From assembly GCF_030127125.1 (NCBI RefSeq), contig NZ_CP126156.1, positions 744,001-808,000 of the forward strand: 64,000 nt of DNA, in the 5' to 3' direction. The notes beneath the pieces are model-generated. The model ran no database searches and was not told where the DNA came from. It saw nothing but the letters and a program-made list of their open reading frames with translations. Shown here piece by piece: positions 10,122 to 19,862 of this stretch (the stretch's first letter is position 1; each line of letters begins with the position of its first letter). The position numbers and the translations under genes are program-made. The stretch comes from Halobaculum litoreum (GTDB taxonomy: Archaea > Halobacteriota > Halobacteria > Halobacteriales > Haloferacaceae).

Positions 10122-11440
10122 GGGAGGACCTCGAACGGTTCCGGGAGATCGGCGACCGGCGCCGCCCCGACCTGGCGGAGTTCATCCGCGAGGGCGACCT
10201 CTCGGGCTCCTCGCGCGACCGGGTCCGCATCCCGGTGAAGCTCGTCGACCTGCCGAGCTTCGAGTACAGCCAGCGCGACATGGGGGGCGTCGGCCAAGGA
10301 CAGGGCGGCACGCCCCAGCCGGGCCAGCCCGTCGACGTGCCCGGCGACCCCGGGGACGCCGACGGCGACGGCGACGAGGACGGCGACCCCGGCGAGGAGG
10401 GCGGCGAGCACGACTACTACGAGATGGACCCCGAGGAGTTCGCCCAGGAGCTCGACGAGGAACTGGGGCTCGACCTCGAGCCGAAGGGCAAGCGCGTCGT
10501 CGAGGAGGTGGAGGGCGACTTCACCGAGCTGACGCGGGCGGGGCCCAACTCCACGCTCGACTTCGAGCAGCTGTTCAAGCGCGGCCTCAAGCGCAAGCTC
10601 GCGACCGACTTCGACGAGGGGTACGTGCGCGAGGCGTGTCGCGTCGCCGGCGCCGACGCGCGCGACGTGTTCGAGTTCTGCCGCGCCGACAACGTGCTCG
10701 TCTCGTTGGCGTGGATCCGCGACGCGTACGACGAGCTGGCCGCCGAGGGGGTCGCGATGGACGAGTACGCCGACTTCGACGACTTCGCCGACCGCGTCGA
10801 GCGGGAGACGGTGAGCGCCCGGATCCGCCGGGACGGCCTGCGCGACGTGCCGTTCCGCCGCGAGGACGAGCGCTACCGCCAGCCCGAGGTGATCGAGAAG
10901 AAGCAGAAGAACGTCGTCGTCGTCAACATCCGCGACGTGTCCGGCTCGATGCGCAAGACGAAGCGCGAGCTCGTCGAGCGCACGTTCACGCCGCTGGACT
11001 GGTACCTCACCGGGAAGTACGACGAGGCGGAGTTCCGCTACGTCGCCCACGACGCCGACGCGTGGGAGGTCGAGCGCGGGGAGTTCTTCGGCATCCGCTC
11101 GGGCGGCGGCACCCGCATCTCCAGCGCGTACGCGCTGGCCGCGGAGATCCTCGAGGAGTACCCGTGGAGCGAGTGGAACCGCTACGTGTTCGCCGCCGGC
11201 GACTCCGAGAACTCCAGCAACGACACCGTCGAGAACGTCGTGCCGCTGATGCGCGAGATCCCGGCGAACCTCCACGCGTACGTGGAGACCCAGCCGGGCG
11301 GCAACACGATCAACGCCACCCACGCCGAGGAGGTGGAGCGCGAGTTGGCCGACCGCGACAACGTCGTGGTCGCCCGCGTCGCCGGGCCCGAGGACGTCCC
11401 CGACGCGATCCGGAAGATCCTCTCGACGGAGGGCACCTGA
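10112..11440 (+). CDS. YeaH/DUF444 family protein with VWA-like domain
   Basis: This encodes 442 aa starting [20 protein letters not shown] at ATG 10112, inside the end of the upstream kinase gene. A Gly/Pro/Asp-rich linker occupies about residues 55-110. The C-terminal half has a von Willebrand A-like fold with the DVSGSM metal site at about 275-280 and a later [10 protein letters not shown]. This matches YeaH, the partner of YeaG/PrkA kinases. The family's biochemical role is not firmly known; co-occurrence with PrkA and SpoVR is its strongest feature and is preserved here. Confidence 0.92.
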   Translation: MGLREDLERFREIGDRRRPDLAEFIREGDLSGSSRDRVRIPVKLVDLPSFEYSQRDMGGVGQGQGGTPQPGQPVDVPGDPGDADGDGDEDGDPGEEGGEHDYYEMDPEEFAQELDEELGLDLEPKGKRVVEEVEGDFTELTRAGPNSTLDFEQLFKRGLKRKLATDFDEGYVREACRVAGADARDVFEFCRADNVLVSLAWIRDAYDELAAEGVAMDEYADFDDFADRVERETVSARIRRDGLRDVPFRREDERYRQPEVIEKKQKNVVVVNIRDVSGSMRKTKRELVERTFTPLDWYLTGKYDEAEFRYVAHDADAWEVERGEFFGIRSGGGTRISSAYALAAEILEEYPWSEWNRYVFAAGDSENSSNDTVENVVPLMREIPANLHAYVETQPGGNTINATHAEEVERELADRDNVVVARVAGPEDVPDAIRKILSTEGT

Positions 11441-11441
11441 C

Positions 11442-13430
11442 ATGATCCACGACGACAGAGTCGCGACCCGGCGCGTCGCCGCCGGGCTGGAGGAGCCGGC
11501 CGAGAAGGCGAGGGAGCTCGCCGAGAAGCTGGGCCTCCGCCCGTACCCGGTGCGCTACTGGGTCGTGACACACGAGGAGATGAACCGACTCATCGCCTAC
11601 GACGGGTTCCAGACGCGGTACCCGCACTGGCGGTGGGGGATGAAGTACGACCGCCAGCGCAAGCAGGACACGTTCGGGATGGGGAAGGCGTTCGAGATCG
11701 TCAACAACGACAACCCCTGCCACGCGTTCCTGCAGGAGTCGAACACGGACGCCGACCAGAAGGCCGTCATCACGCACGTCGAGGCGCACGCGGACTTCTT
11801 CCGCAACAACGAGTGGTTCGGCCGCTTCGCCGGCGACCGCGAGGAGCCGAACGCCGCCGCGATGCTGGAGCGCCACGCCGACGCCATCGCGAGCTACGTG
11901 GACGACCCCGAGGTCGACCGCGGCGACGTCGAGCGGCTGATCGACGCCGTGCTGTGCGTCGAGGACACCATCGACCAGCACCGGGCGCTGGCCGCCGAGC
12001 GCGGCGTCGAGGACGCCGACGCCGACCTCGTCGACATCGAGGAGCGCCTCGACCGCCTCGGTCTGTCGGCGGAGGTGCGCGACCAGGTGTTCGACGACGA
12101 GTGGATCGACGCCCAACGGGAGGGCGAACACCTCCCCGAGCCGCGCCTCGACGTGGTGCGGTACCTCCGCGAGCACGGCAAGCGGTTCGACGCCGAGGAG
12201 GGGAAGGCCGTCGACCGCGAGCCGTGGATGGACGACGTGATCGAGCTGTTGCGCCGCGAGTCGTACTACTTCGCGCCCCAGAAGCTGACGAAGGTGATGA
12301 ACGAGGGGTGGGCCAGCTACTGGGAGTCGCTGATGATGGGCGACGAGCGCTTCGCCGGCGACGACGAGTTCGTCACCTACGCCGACCACATGAGCCGCGT
12401 GCTCGGCTCGCCCGGGCTCAACCCCTACGCGCTGGGGCTCGCCATCTGGCAGTACGTCGAGAACACGGCGAACCGCCGGGAGGTCGTCGACAAGCTCCTG
12501 CGCGTCGAGGGCGTCACGTGGCGCACCCTCCACGACGTGGTCGACTTCGACGCGGTCGCGGACCTGCTGGAGCCGGACCCGGCGATCGCCGGGCTCACCG
12601 CCGACACCCTCGAGCACCTCGACCCCGAGGACCCGCGCGTCGACGCCGACGCGCTCGAGCGGGCGCTGGTCGGCGACCTCGACGCCGACGCGTACCCGTG
12701 GGCGGTGCTCACCTACGAGGGGCTGTGCGAGCGGCACTTCTCGCTGTCGAAGCCCGCCAACCGCGGCTTCCTCCAGCGCGTGGGGCGTTCGGAGCTGGAG
12801 CGGCTCGCCCGGTACATGTTCGACGACGAGGTGTACCCCGACGTGGAGACGGCGCTGGCGGACGTCGACTACGGCGCCGGCTGGGAGCGCATGCGCGAGG
12901 TGCGCGAGAGCCACAACGACGTGACGTTCATCGACGAGTTCCTCACCGAGGAGTTCGTCGTCGAGGGGAACTACTTCACCTACGAGTACTCCCACGCGGC
13001 CGGCGGCTACCGCGTCGCCAGCGTCGACCCCGACGACGTGAAGAAGAAGCTCCTGTTGCGGTTCACCAACTTCGGGAAACCCACCATCGCGGTGTACGAC
13101 GGCAACTACGACAACCGCGGCGAACTCCTGCTCGGCCACCGGTACAACGGCGTCGCGCTCGACCTCCCGAAGGCGACGAAGACGCTGGAGCGGGTGTTCG
13201 AGCTGTGGGGGCGCCCGGTGAACCTCGCGACGGTCGTCACCGAGTACGACGACCACGAGCTGGAGGTCGCGCGCCGGCGCGGCCGCGAGCCCCGCGGCGA
13301 GGAGGCGGCGATCCGCCTGCGCTACGACGGCGACCAGGTGGAACGCCACGAACTGGAGCCGGCGTTGGCCGACCGGATCGCGGCCGCCGACGCCGACTAC
13401 GACACCAAGCCCGACGAGTGGCTGGCCTGA
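11442..13430 (+). CDS. SpoVR family protein
   Basis: This encodes 662 aa, ATG 1 bp after the YeaH stop. Conserved SpoVR/YcgB segments are visible: HWRWGMKYDRQRK, FEIVNNDNPCHAFL, VEAHADFF and NEGWASYWE. The protein is longer than bacterial SpoVR (about 500 aa) because of acidic insertions and a longer C-terminal part. It is the last gene of the prkA-prkA-yeaH-spoVR unit and is followed by about 100 bp without a gene. The molecular role of SpoVR is unsettled; links to sporulation in Bacillus and to stress in enterobacteria are known for the family. Confidence 0.93.
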   Translation: MIHDDRVATRRVAAGLEEPAEKARELAEKLGLRPYPVRYWVVTHEEMNRLIAYDGFQTRYPHWRWGMKYDRQRKQDTFGMGKAFEIVNNDNPCHAFLQESNTDADQKAVITHVEAHADFFRNNEWFGRFAGDREEPNAAAMLERHADAIASYVDDPEVDRGDVERLIDAVLCVEDTIDQHRALAAERGVEDADADLVDIEERLDRLGLSAEVRDQVFDDEWIDAQREGEHLPEPRLDVVRYLREHGKRFDAEEGKAVDREPWMDDVIELLRRESYYFAPQKLTKVMNEGWASYWESLMMGDERFAGDDEFVTYADHMSRVLGSPGLNPYALGLAIWQYVENTANRREVVDKLLRVEGVTWRTLHDVVDFDAVADLLEPDPAIAGLTADTLEHLDPEDPRVDADALERALVGDLDADAYPWAVLTYEGLCERHFSLSKPANRGFLQRVGRSELERLARYMFDDEVYPDVETALADVDYGAGWERMREVRESHNDVTFIDEFLTEEFVVEGNYFTYEYSHAAGGYRVASVDPDDVKKKLLLRFTNFGKPTIAVYDGNYDNRGELLLGHRYNGVALDLPKATKTLERVFELWGRPVNLATVVTEYDDHELEVARRRGREPRGEEAAIRLRYDGDQVERHELEPALADRIAAADADYDTKPDEWLA

Positions 13431-13529
13431 GCCGGCGCCGCCGGCCCGCGTCCGGCCGTCCGGTACGGCCGGCGGGTTGTCGTCCCGACGGCGAACGCGT
13501 TGAAGTCCGTCCCGGCCGTAGCCGGGACG

Positions 13530-14984
13530 ATGGCCGACGACACGGCGGTAGTCTGGTTCAGACGCGACCTGCGGGTCCACGACAACGAGGCGTTGCTGGA
13601 GGCGTGTGACGCCGACGCGGTGCTCCCGGTGTACGCGTTCGACCCCCGCGAGTACGGCGAACGCGAGTTCGGCGGCCGGAGCTCCTTCCGCTTCGAGAAG
13701 ACCGGCGCCCACCGCACCCGCTTCCGCCGCGAGGCGGTCGCCGACCTCCGCGAGCGCCTGCGCGAGCGCGGGTCGGACCTCGTGGTCCGCCACGAGCGCC
13801 CGGAGGTGGTCGTCCCGGCGGTCGCGAAGGCGGTCGACGCCGACGTCGTGCACTTCCAGACGCTCCCGACGGCCGAGGAGGCCGGCGTCGAGAACGCCGT
13901 CCGGAACCGGCTCCGCGGGCTCGGCGTCACCCCCGCTCGCCACTGGACGCACACGCTGTACCACCTGAACGACCTCCCCGTCGAGTACACCGACATCTCC
14001 GACACCTACACCAGTTTCCGCGAGACCGTCGAGAACGATGCGAAGGTCCGGGAGCCGCTCCCCGACCCGACCCTGCCGGGGGCACCGGTCGACGCCGTCG
14101 GCGCCGGCTCGATCCCGTCGAACGCGGATCTGGGCGTCGACGACACCGACCACGACGACCGCGGGGCGGTCGGCTTCGAGGGGGGCGAGTCGGCGGGACT
14201 GGACCGCCTCGACCGCTACCTGTTCGAGGAGGACCGCCTGCGCGAGTACAAACAGACGCGCAACGGCCTGCTGGGGCAGGGGTTCTCCTCGAAGCTGTCG
14301 GCGTGGCTCAACGAGGGCTGTCTGTCGCCGCGGCGGGTTCGCCGCGAGGTGAAGCGCTACGAGCGCGAGCGGGTCGCGAACGACTCGACGTACTGGCTCC
14401 TGTTCGAGTTGATCTGGCGTGACTTCTTCCAGTTCCAGTTCGCCAAGCACGGCACCGACTTCTTCGGGCGGGGCGGCATCCGCGGCCGCGACGACATCCA
14501 CTGGCGCGAGGACGACGAGCAGTTCGAGCGCTGGGCCGCCGGCGAGACCGGCATCCCGTTCGTCGACGCGGCGATGCGGGAGCTGAACGCGACGGGCTAC
14601 CAGAGCAACCGCGCGCGCCAGAACGCCGCCTCGTTCCTCGCGAACAACCTCCGGCTCGACTGGCGCCGCGGGGCGGCGTACTTCGAGACGCAGTTGGTCG
14701 ACTACGACCCCGCGTCGAACTACGGCAACTGGGCGTACATCGCGGGCGTCGGCAACGACAACCGCGACCGCTACTTCGACATCCTCAAACAGGCGTCGAA
14801 GTACGACGGCGCGGGCGAGTACGTGAACCACTGGCTCCCGGAGCTGTCGGAGGTCCCGCCCGGCAAGGTGCACGAGCCGTGGGAGCTGACCGAGGCCGAG
14901 CAGGCCGAGTACGGCGTGCAGTTGGGGATGGACTACCCGGAGCCGATGATCGATCTGGAGGAGAGCTACCGGAAGCTCCGGTGA
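13530..14984 (+). CDS. CRY-DASH type photolyase/cryptochrome
   Basis: This encodes 484 aa from ATG 13530 (MADDTAVVWFRRDLRVHDN). The N-terminal half is the Rossmann-like antenna domain. The C-terminal half binds FAD, with WRDFFQFQF, RARQNAASFLANNL and SNYGNWAYIAGVGNDNRDRY. These last segments are diagnostic of the DASH subfamily, whose members repair cyclobutane dimers in single-stranded or loop DNA, or act as blue-light sensors. Ten codons lie between an upstream in-frame ATG and the chosen start; the chosen one fits the family N-terminus. It stands alone after the spoVR unit. Confidence 0.93.
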   Translation: MADDTAVVWFRRDLRVHDNEALLEACDADAVLPVYAFDPREYGEREFGGRSSFRFEKTGAHRTRFRREAVADLRERLRERGSDLVVRHERPEVVVPAVAKAVDADVVHFQTLPTAEEAGVENAVRNRLRGLGVTPARHWTHTLYHLNDLPVEYTDISDTYTSFRETVENDAKVREPLPDPTLPGAPVDAVGAGSIPSNADLGVDDTDHDDRGAVGFEGGESAGLDRLDRYLFEEDRLREYKQTRNGLLGQGFSSKLSAWLNEGCLSPRRVRREVKRYERERVANDSTYWLLFELIWRDFFQFQFAKHGTDFFGRGGIRGRDDIHWREDDEQFERWAAGETGIPFVDAAMRELNATGYQSNRARQNAASFLANNLRLDWRRGAAYFETQLVDYDPASNYGNWAYIAGVGNDNRDRYFDILKQASKYDGAGEYVNHWLPELSEVPPGKVHEPWELTEAEQAEYGVQLGMDYPEPMIDLEESYRKLR

Positions 14985-15073
14985 CAGCCCGCCCCACTCC
15001 GGCGCCGCTGGCAGTTCACCGGTCGGCGGGAGTCGTGACCGGGGTTTAGCGCCCCCGGCGACGACGCGGGCGT

Positions 15074-15871
15074 ATGGCCACGACAACCGCCCCGCGGACG
15101 ATCCGGGAGCGCATCGACGACGACGCCGTCGCCCTCGGCGTGCTCGACACGACGTACAGCCCGACCCTCGTGGAGTTGTTCGGCGACCTCGGTCTGGACT
15201 TCGTGTGGATCGACCTCGAACACGGCGGCCCGAGTCCCGACGGCCCCCACCTCGAACACCTCCTCCGCGCGGCCGAACGCACGGGGATCGACCTGCTCGT
15301 CCGGACACCCGACGCGCGGCCGGCGACCGTGCGGAAGTGCCTCGACCTCGGCGTTCGGTCGCTGTTCCTCCCGCGCATCGAGTCCGCCCACGAGGTCGCC
15401 CGGGCCGTGCGGTCGGCGCGGTTCCGCGTCGACGGGGTCCCCGGGGACCGGGGGCTCGCCTCGCCGCGCGCGAGTCGGTGGGGGACCGTCGACGACTACG
15501 TCGCCCGCGAGGACCGCGAGACGCTGATCGGGACGACCGTCGAGACGCGCGCGGCGGTCGACGATCTCGACGCCATCCTCGACATTCCGGAGCTGGGGTT
15601 CGTGTTCGTCGGCCCGTTCGACCTCTCGGTGTCGTTGGGCCACCCCGGCGAACTCGACCACCCCGACGTGCGGGACGCCGTCGAGACGGTCGTGTCGAAG
15701 ACGCTCGACGCCGGCGTGCCGCTCGGCGGCCTCGGCTTCGGGATGGACGACGTGAACGCGAAGGCGGACGCGGGCTACCGGATCCTCAACCTGGGGAGCA
15801 CGACCGGCGTCCTGGCGGGCGCCGTGGACGACTGGGTCGACGCCTACGACGGCGAGCGGCGCACGACGTGA
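15074..15871 (+). CDS. HpcH/HpaI-type class II aldolase
   Basis: This encodes 265 aa. The TIM-barrel lyase signature is visible: LGLDFVWIDLEHG (catalytic His, residues about 41-53), LVRTPDARPATVRKCLDLG, FLPRIESAHEV with the metal-binding Glu, and GPFDLSVSLG with the metal-binding Asp. Such enzymes cleave or form 4-hydroxy-2-keto acids with pyruvate and a divalent metal. The substrate cannot be told from sequence. It stands alone before a tRNA gene on the other strand. Confidence 0.88.
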   Translation: MATTTAPRTIRERIDDDAVALGVLDTTYSPTLVELFGDLGLDFVWIDLEHGGPSPDGPHLEHLLRAAERTGIDLLVRTPDARPATVRKCLDLGVRSLFLPRIESAHEVARAVRSARFRVDGVPGDRGLASPRASRWGTVDDYVAREDRETLIGTTVETRAAVDDLDAILDIPELGFVFVGPFDLSVSLGHPGELDHPDVRDAVETVVSKTLDAGVPLGGLGFGMDDVNAKADAGYRILNLGSTTGVLAGAVDDWVDAYDGERRTT

Positions 15872-15911
15872 CCGGTGGCGGTCGCTCGGCGACGGCGGTG
15901 TGCGACAGAAG

Positions 15912-15986
15912 TGCTCGGTATGGGATTTGAACCCATGTCGTCGGCTCGAAAGGCCAACATGATTGGCCGGACTACACCAACCGAGC
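15912..15986 (-). tRNA. tRNA-Glu (anticodon TTC)
   Basis: On the minus strand the acceptor stem GCTCGGT pairs with ACCGAGC and is followed by discriminator A. The anticodon stem TTGGC/GCCGA closes the loop CTTTCGA, which gives anticodon TTC. The T arm has the GGTTCAAATCC loop. The length is 75 nt, with no intron and no encoded CCA. Confidence 0.95.
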
Positions 15987-16085
15987 GTACTCTCTGCTAC
16001 CCCGCGGGACGTGTTAATCCCATCGGATCCGACCGATGGCGGGGCCCTCGGCGTGTGGCGGCCTCCCGTGCCGCGTGCGTGGCCG

Positions 16086-17063
16086 TCAGGTCCAGTCGTC
16101 CAACCCGGTCTGGGTGAGCGCGTCGCCGATGCGCTCGAAGCCGCGCGCCACCTCGTCGGGGTCGACCTCCCACTCGTCGACGACGTACGCGCGGGCGGCG
16201 TCCACGTCGGGCGTGATCCGCGTGTCGATGTCGTAGTCGTCGGTGACCGGCGGGGAGCGGAAGAACTCGCGGACGCGCTCGGCGTTGGGGATGTCGGCGT
16301 CGCGGGCGTCGAGGACGGCGAACAGGTCGCCGTGCTCCTTCACCGCCTTCAGGGCGGTCTTGGGGCCGATGCCGCGCACGCCCTCGTTGAAGTCCGTGCC
16401 GCACAGCATCGCCACGTCGACGAGCTGTTGTTGGGTGAGGTCGTGGTCCGCGAGCGTCCGCTCGAGGTCCATCAGCTCCGGGTCGCCCGAGGAGGTGAGC
16501 TGTCGCAGCGTGAGCGGCCCGCCGAACAGGATCGTGTCGTAGTCCTCGCTCCCCGTGTAGTCGGCGTCGCCGACGCGGTTCATGTAGGCGCACTGCGCTT
16601 CCCCCTCGGCGGGCGCCTCGACGACCGGCACGTCGAGCAGGCGCAACACCTCCCGGGAGGTCTCGTGGATCGTGTCCGTGAGCCGCTGGGTGCGCGCCTC
16701 GAGCCGGGCGGCCTCGACGGAGTCGCCGCGCTCCTCGGCCGCCTTCCGGCGCTGTTCGGCCTGCTCGCGGGCTTCGCGGCGCTTCGCCACCTCGTCGTCC
16801 TTGAGGTCGGTGACGCCGCCGTCGAACACGAACACGGGCGTCAGGTCGTGCTCGAAGAACTTCGGGAGCCCCTGCACGATGCCGATGAGGTTCGCGACCT
16901 CCTTCCCGTCGGCGGTCGTGTAGCGGTGTTCGCTGGTGAACTTCACCGTCGTCGTGAGGTAGCGGTACAGCCAGTTGTGCGCGTCCACCGCGACGACCCC
17001 GGAGACGTCGTCGAAGGAGACGTCCTCGATGTGCGCGATGTCACGGAGATCCGCGTTTCCCAT
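16086..17063 (-). CDS. fen: Flap endonuclease 1
   Basis: This encodes 325 aa. The XPG N and I regions carry the metal-binding acids in [26 protein letters not shown] and [10 protein letters not shown]. The H3TH DNA-binding motif is [19 protein letters not shown]. The C-terminus ends with TQTGLDDW (about residues 316-323), a PIP-box-like peptide expected to bind the PCNA clamp. The enzyme removes 5' flaps in Okazaki-fragment maturation and repair. Length and motif order are normal for archaeal FEN1. Confidence 0.96.
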   Translation of the reverse strand: MGNADLRDIAHIEDVSFDDVSGVVAVDAHNWLYRYLTTTVKFTSEHRYTTADGKEVANLIGIVQGLPKFFEHDLTPVFVFDGGVTDLKDDEVAKRREAREQAEQRRKAAEERGDSVEAARLEARTQRLTDTIHETSREVLRLLDVPVVEAPAEGEAQCAYMNRVGDADYTGSEDYDTILFGGPLTLRQLTSSGDPELMDLERTLADHDLTQQQLVDVAMLCGTDFNEGVRGIGPKTALKAVKEHGDLFAVLDARDADIPNAERVREFFRSPPVTDDYDIDTRITPDVDAARAYVVDEWEVDPDEVARGFERIGDALTQTGLDDWT

Positions 17064-17132
17064 CGTCGGTGTCTGGGTCCGGCGGCGTTTGAAGCTCCCG
17101 AGTCGAGTGCGCGGCCGGGCGTCGCCCGCGGC

Positions 17133-17723
17133 TCAGGCCGTCGGGTCGGCGTCGTCCACGGGCGGCGGGCCGCGCTCGCGCTTCTCGCGGACGAACGCGC
17201 GCTCCGCGTCGTCGAGGTCGTCGCGGTCGGCGATGGTGTCGAGCCCCGCGCGGTACGTCTCGGGGTCGACTCGCGCGGACTCGCTCGCGGGGCGCTCCAG
17301 CACCAACTCGGCGATCCCCGTCTCGCGACCCGTCCACGCGAACCCGACCTTGTGGAGCGCCTCGTAGCTGTAGGCGTTGTTGACGGCGATGCGGACGCGC
17401 TCGTACCCCCGCTCGGCGGCGCGGGCGACGACGAACGCACAGAGGCGCGGGCCGACACCCTCGCGGCGGCGCTCCCGGCGGACGCTCACGTAGCGGAGCC
17501 ACAGCGCGTCGGGGTCGGTGCGGTCCTCGCTGAACGCGACGATGCCGACGGGCGCGACGTACTCGCGCTTCGGCTCGTCGGGGACCCGGAACCGCTGCCC
17601 GTCGTCGAGCGCGACGGCCTTGCCGGTGCTCGACATGGCGAACTTGCCGGCGTAGGCGTACGCGCGGTGGTCGAGGCGCACGAGGACGTCGTCCGCGGGC
17701 CACCCGAGCAGTCGGAACTCCAC
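17133..17723 (-). CDS. GNAT family N-acetyltransferase
   Basis: This encodes 196 aa from a GTG at 17723 (VEFRLLGWPADDVLVRL). The upstream open frame is Arg-rich and overlaps the next gene. The acetyl-CoA binding region is LRYVSVRRERRREGVGPRLCAFVV (about residues 75-98), with the expected beta strand, R-x-x-G-x-G/A-like loop and helix, followed by YERVRIAVNN and YEALHKVGF. The acceptor is unknown. The C-terminal 45 residues are a charged tail. Confidence 0.85.
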   Translation of the reverse strand: MEFRLLGWPADDVLVRLDHRAYAYAGKFAMSSTGKAVALDDGQRFRVPDEPKREYVAPVGIVAFSEDRTDPDALWLRYVSVRRERRREGVGPRLCAFVVARAAERGYERVRIAVNNAYSYEALHKVGFAWTGRETGIAELVLERPASESARVDPETYRAGLDTIADRDDLDDAERAFVREKRERGPPPVDDADPTA

Positions 17724-17789
17724 GCGTCGCCTTCGCGGCCGCGGGGCTTCAGCGCCACGGCTACGGTCGTGGGGCGCGTCGGGGCGTCC

Positions 17790-18450
17790 ATGTTGGGTCA
17801 CGGGGACGTGCGCTTCTTCGACCGGATCGCCCCGCTGTACGACGTGTTCATGCCGCCGGTCCGCGCCGAGGACCTCCGCGCGGGGCTCGCGTTCGCCCAC
17901 CGCCCCGTCGAGCGCGTCGTCGACCTCGGCGGGGGACGGGGCGCGCGAGCCGCACCCTCGGCGAGCTCGGCGTCGAGGCGACCGTGTTCGACTACTCCGC
18001 GGGGATGCTCCGACGGGCGCGCGAGGCGGGGGTCGACGGCGTCCGCGCCGACGCCGCCCGGCTCCCGCTCCGCGACGGCGCCGTCGACGCCGTCGTCGTC
18101 ACCGACGCGCTCCACCACTTCCCGGACGTCCCCGGCGCGCTCGCGGAGGCGGCCCGCGTGCTCGCGCCCGGCGGCGTCGTCGTCGTCCGGGAGTTCGACC
18201 CCGGACGGTGCGGGGCCGGGCGCTGGTCGCCGTCGAGGGGCTCGCCCGGATGGACTCGCGGTTCTTCGCCGACCGGGAGCTGGCCGACCTGCTCGTCGAC
18301 GCCGGCCTGCGCGGCCACGTCGTCGACCCGGGGTTCGGCTACACGGTCGTCGGCGTGCAGGCGACCGGGGCGGGCGAGGCCGCGCCCGCGGCCGCCGGGC
18401 GCGCGACCGGGGACGCGGGCGGGGACGCCGACGCGGAACGGGGGCGTTAA
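17790..18450 (+). pseudogene. Class I SAM-dependent methyltransferase, two single-base frameshifts
   Basis: The product reads MLGHGDVRFFDRIAPLYDVF...VVDLGGG in one frame, continues as TLGELGVEATVFDYSAGML...GVVVVREFDP in a second, and ends as VRGRALVAVEGLARMDSRFF to a stop at 18450 in a third. The first break lies in a run of five G at 17931-17935 (six expected, giving GGGTGRA). The second lies in a run of four C at 18199-18202 (five expected, giving DPRTVRG). Repaired length is 220 aa, normal for the UbiE/COQ5-like group, and every motif is intact. I therefore favour sequence error over decay, although real inactivation is possible. Confidence 0.82.
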
Positions 18451-18474
18451 GCCGGATCGGACGGACACCCCGGT

Positions 18475-18909
18475 ATGGCAACGGACTCGGGTACGGACTC
18501 GTTCCTCGCGAACCGGGTCGACACGGCCGCTCTCCCGCTGGCGGTCGGCGACCTGCTCGTCATCGTCGCGTTCATCTACGCCGGCACGCTCCAGCACGGG
18601 ACGGTGCCGTTCCCGCTGGCGGGGGTCGGCGACGTGGTCGCTCTGCTGGCGGTGGCGGCGCCGTTCCTCGTCGGCTGGGCGGTCGCCGCGCCGCTCGTGG
18701 GCGCGTACTCCGCGGGCGCCGCCGAGTCGGCGAAGGCGTCGGTCCCGCTGGCGGTGCGCTCGTGGGTCCCGGCGGCCGTCGTCGGGCTCCTCCTGCGCGC
18801 GACGCCGTACGTCGACGGCGGGGTCGCCCCGACGTTCGCCGGCGTCATCCTCGTCGTCGGCGCGGTGTCGCTCGGACTGTGGCGCTACGTCGCCGGCAAC
18901 CTGTTCTGA
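18475..18909 (+). CDS. DUF3054 family membrane protein
   Basis: This encodes 144 aa with four predicted membrane helices (roughly residues 20-40, 47-68, 82-102 and 115-140). The family features are the first helix LAVGDLLVIVAFIYAGTLQHG, then FLVGWAVAAPLVGAY and the last helix ending with ALWRY-type residues (GLWRYVAGNLF). Function is unknown. It begins 24 bp after the methyltransferase stop and 10 bp before the next gene, so the three may be co-transcribed. Confidence 0.87.
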   Translation: MATDSGTDSFLANRVDTAALPLAVGDLLVIVAFIYAGTLQHGTVPFPLAGVGDVVALLAVAAPFLVGWAVAAPLVGAYSAGAAESAKASVPLAVRSWVPAAVVGLLLRATPYVDGGVAPTFAGVILVVGAVSLGLWRYVAGNLF

Positions 18910-18919
18910 GGCTCCCGCC

Positions 18920-19510
18920 GTGTTGCTCGTCGTCGGCGACAGCGTCCCGCTGGGCCACCGGAGCGACGCGCTCGCGTGGCCCCACCGCGTCCCCCCGCTG
19001 CTCGACGGCGACCGGGACGAGCCGGTGTCCGTCCACGCCCGGACGGGCGTCGCGCTCGCCGACCTCGCGGCCACCGTCGCCGACGCGGTCGCGCGCACCG
19101 CGAGCGAGCCCTCGCTGACCGTCCTCGTCCACGCCGGCCACAACGACGCCCAACTTCGCGAGGGGGCGCCGCGGGTCGACCCGGCCGCCTTCCGCGACGC
19201 CGCGGGCGCCCTCGACCGTCGCCTCGACGCCCACCCCGCCGTGGACCGCCACCTGTTCGTCGGGCTCGTCCCGTTGCTGCCGTCGGATCGGCCCGGAGCG
19301 GTCCCGTTCGCCGACGTCCAGCCGGCGCGCTCGCTCGCGTACGACGACCTGCTCGCGTGGACCGTCGCCGAGCACGTCCCGCTCGCCCGGCCGGTGTCGG
19401 CGTGGCGCGACCGGACCGTCGACGGCGTCCACCCGACCGGCGACGGCCACGGCTACGTGGCCGACCGGGTGGCGGCCGCGCTGCACGGGGACGGCCGAAC
19501 CCTCGACTGA
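18920..19510 (+). CDS. SGNH/GDSL-type hydrolase
   Basis: This encodes 196 aa from GTG 18920. The start LLVVGDSVPLGH carries the GDS nucleophile block (Ser at about residue 8). LVHAGHNDAQ is the block III GxND-like motif with its Asn. DGVHPTGDGHGY near the C-terminus holds the catalytic Asp and His (DxxH). This order is that of SGNH esterases and lipases. No signal peptide is seen, so it should act in the cytoplasm. The substrate is unknown. Confidence 0.82.
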   Translation: MLLVVGDSVPLGHRSDALAWPHRVPPLLDGDRDEPVSVHARTGVALADLAATVADAVARTASEPSLTVLVHAGHNDAQLREGAPRVDPAAFRDAAGALDRRLDAHPAVDRHLFVGLVPLLPSDRPGAVPFADVQPARSLAYDDLLAWTVAEHVPLARPVSAWRDRTVDGVHPTGDGHGYVADRVAAALHGDGRTLD

Positions 19511-19540
19511 CGGCCCGGCGGCTGCGGGTCGTGAAGCAGT

Positions 19541-19622
19541 CGGTGAGGCTGGGATTCGAACCCAGGAGGCTTGCGCCATCTGCTTTCAAGGCAGACGCAA
19601 TAGGCCACTCTGCCACCTCACC
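19541..19622 (-). tRNA. tRNA-Ser (anticodon TGA)
   Basis: The minus strand has the acceptor stem GGTGAGG paired with CCTCACC and discriminator G. The anticodon stem TCTGC/GCAGA closes the loop CTTGAAA, giving anticodon TGA. A long variable arm follows (GGCGCAAGCC), as expected for serine. The T loop is GGGTTCGAATCCC. The length is 82 nt and no intron is present. Confidence 0.95.
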
Positions 19623-19862
19623 ACGTGCCGCAGTACCGCAGGCGCGGACTAAAGCGGTTCCCTTCGGTGCGCCCCCGCCGTCCGGGGACCCGAATCCAGA
19701 GGTGCCGACGGGCAGCCGTCGGTTAGCCGGCGGCGAACCGCGGCCGACGGGGAGGGGGCCGCCGTCGACCCCGAGCCGGAGTCGCCCGCACAGGTGGTGG
19801 GGGACGGCGGGCGCGACCTCCGCGGGGACGACGGTCGCCGGTAGCCGCCCGCCGCGGGCGGG

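Noticed and set aside
11310..15308. 1332-codon minus-strand frame opposite SpoVR and the photolyase
   Set aside because: It spans two well-identified genes on the other strand and has shadow composition.
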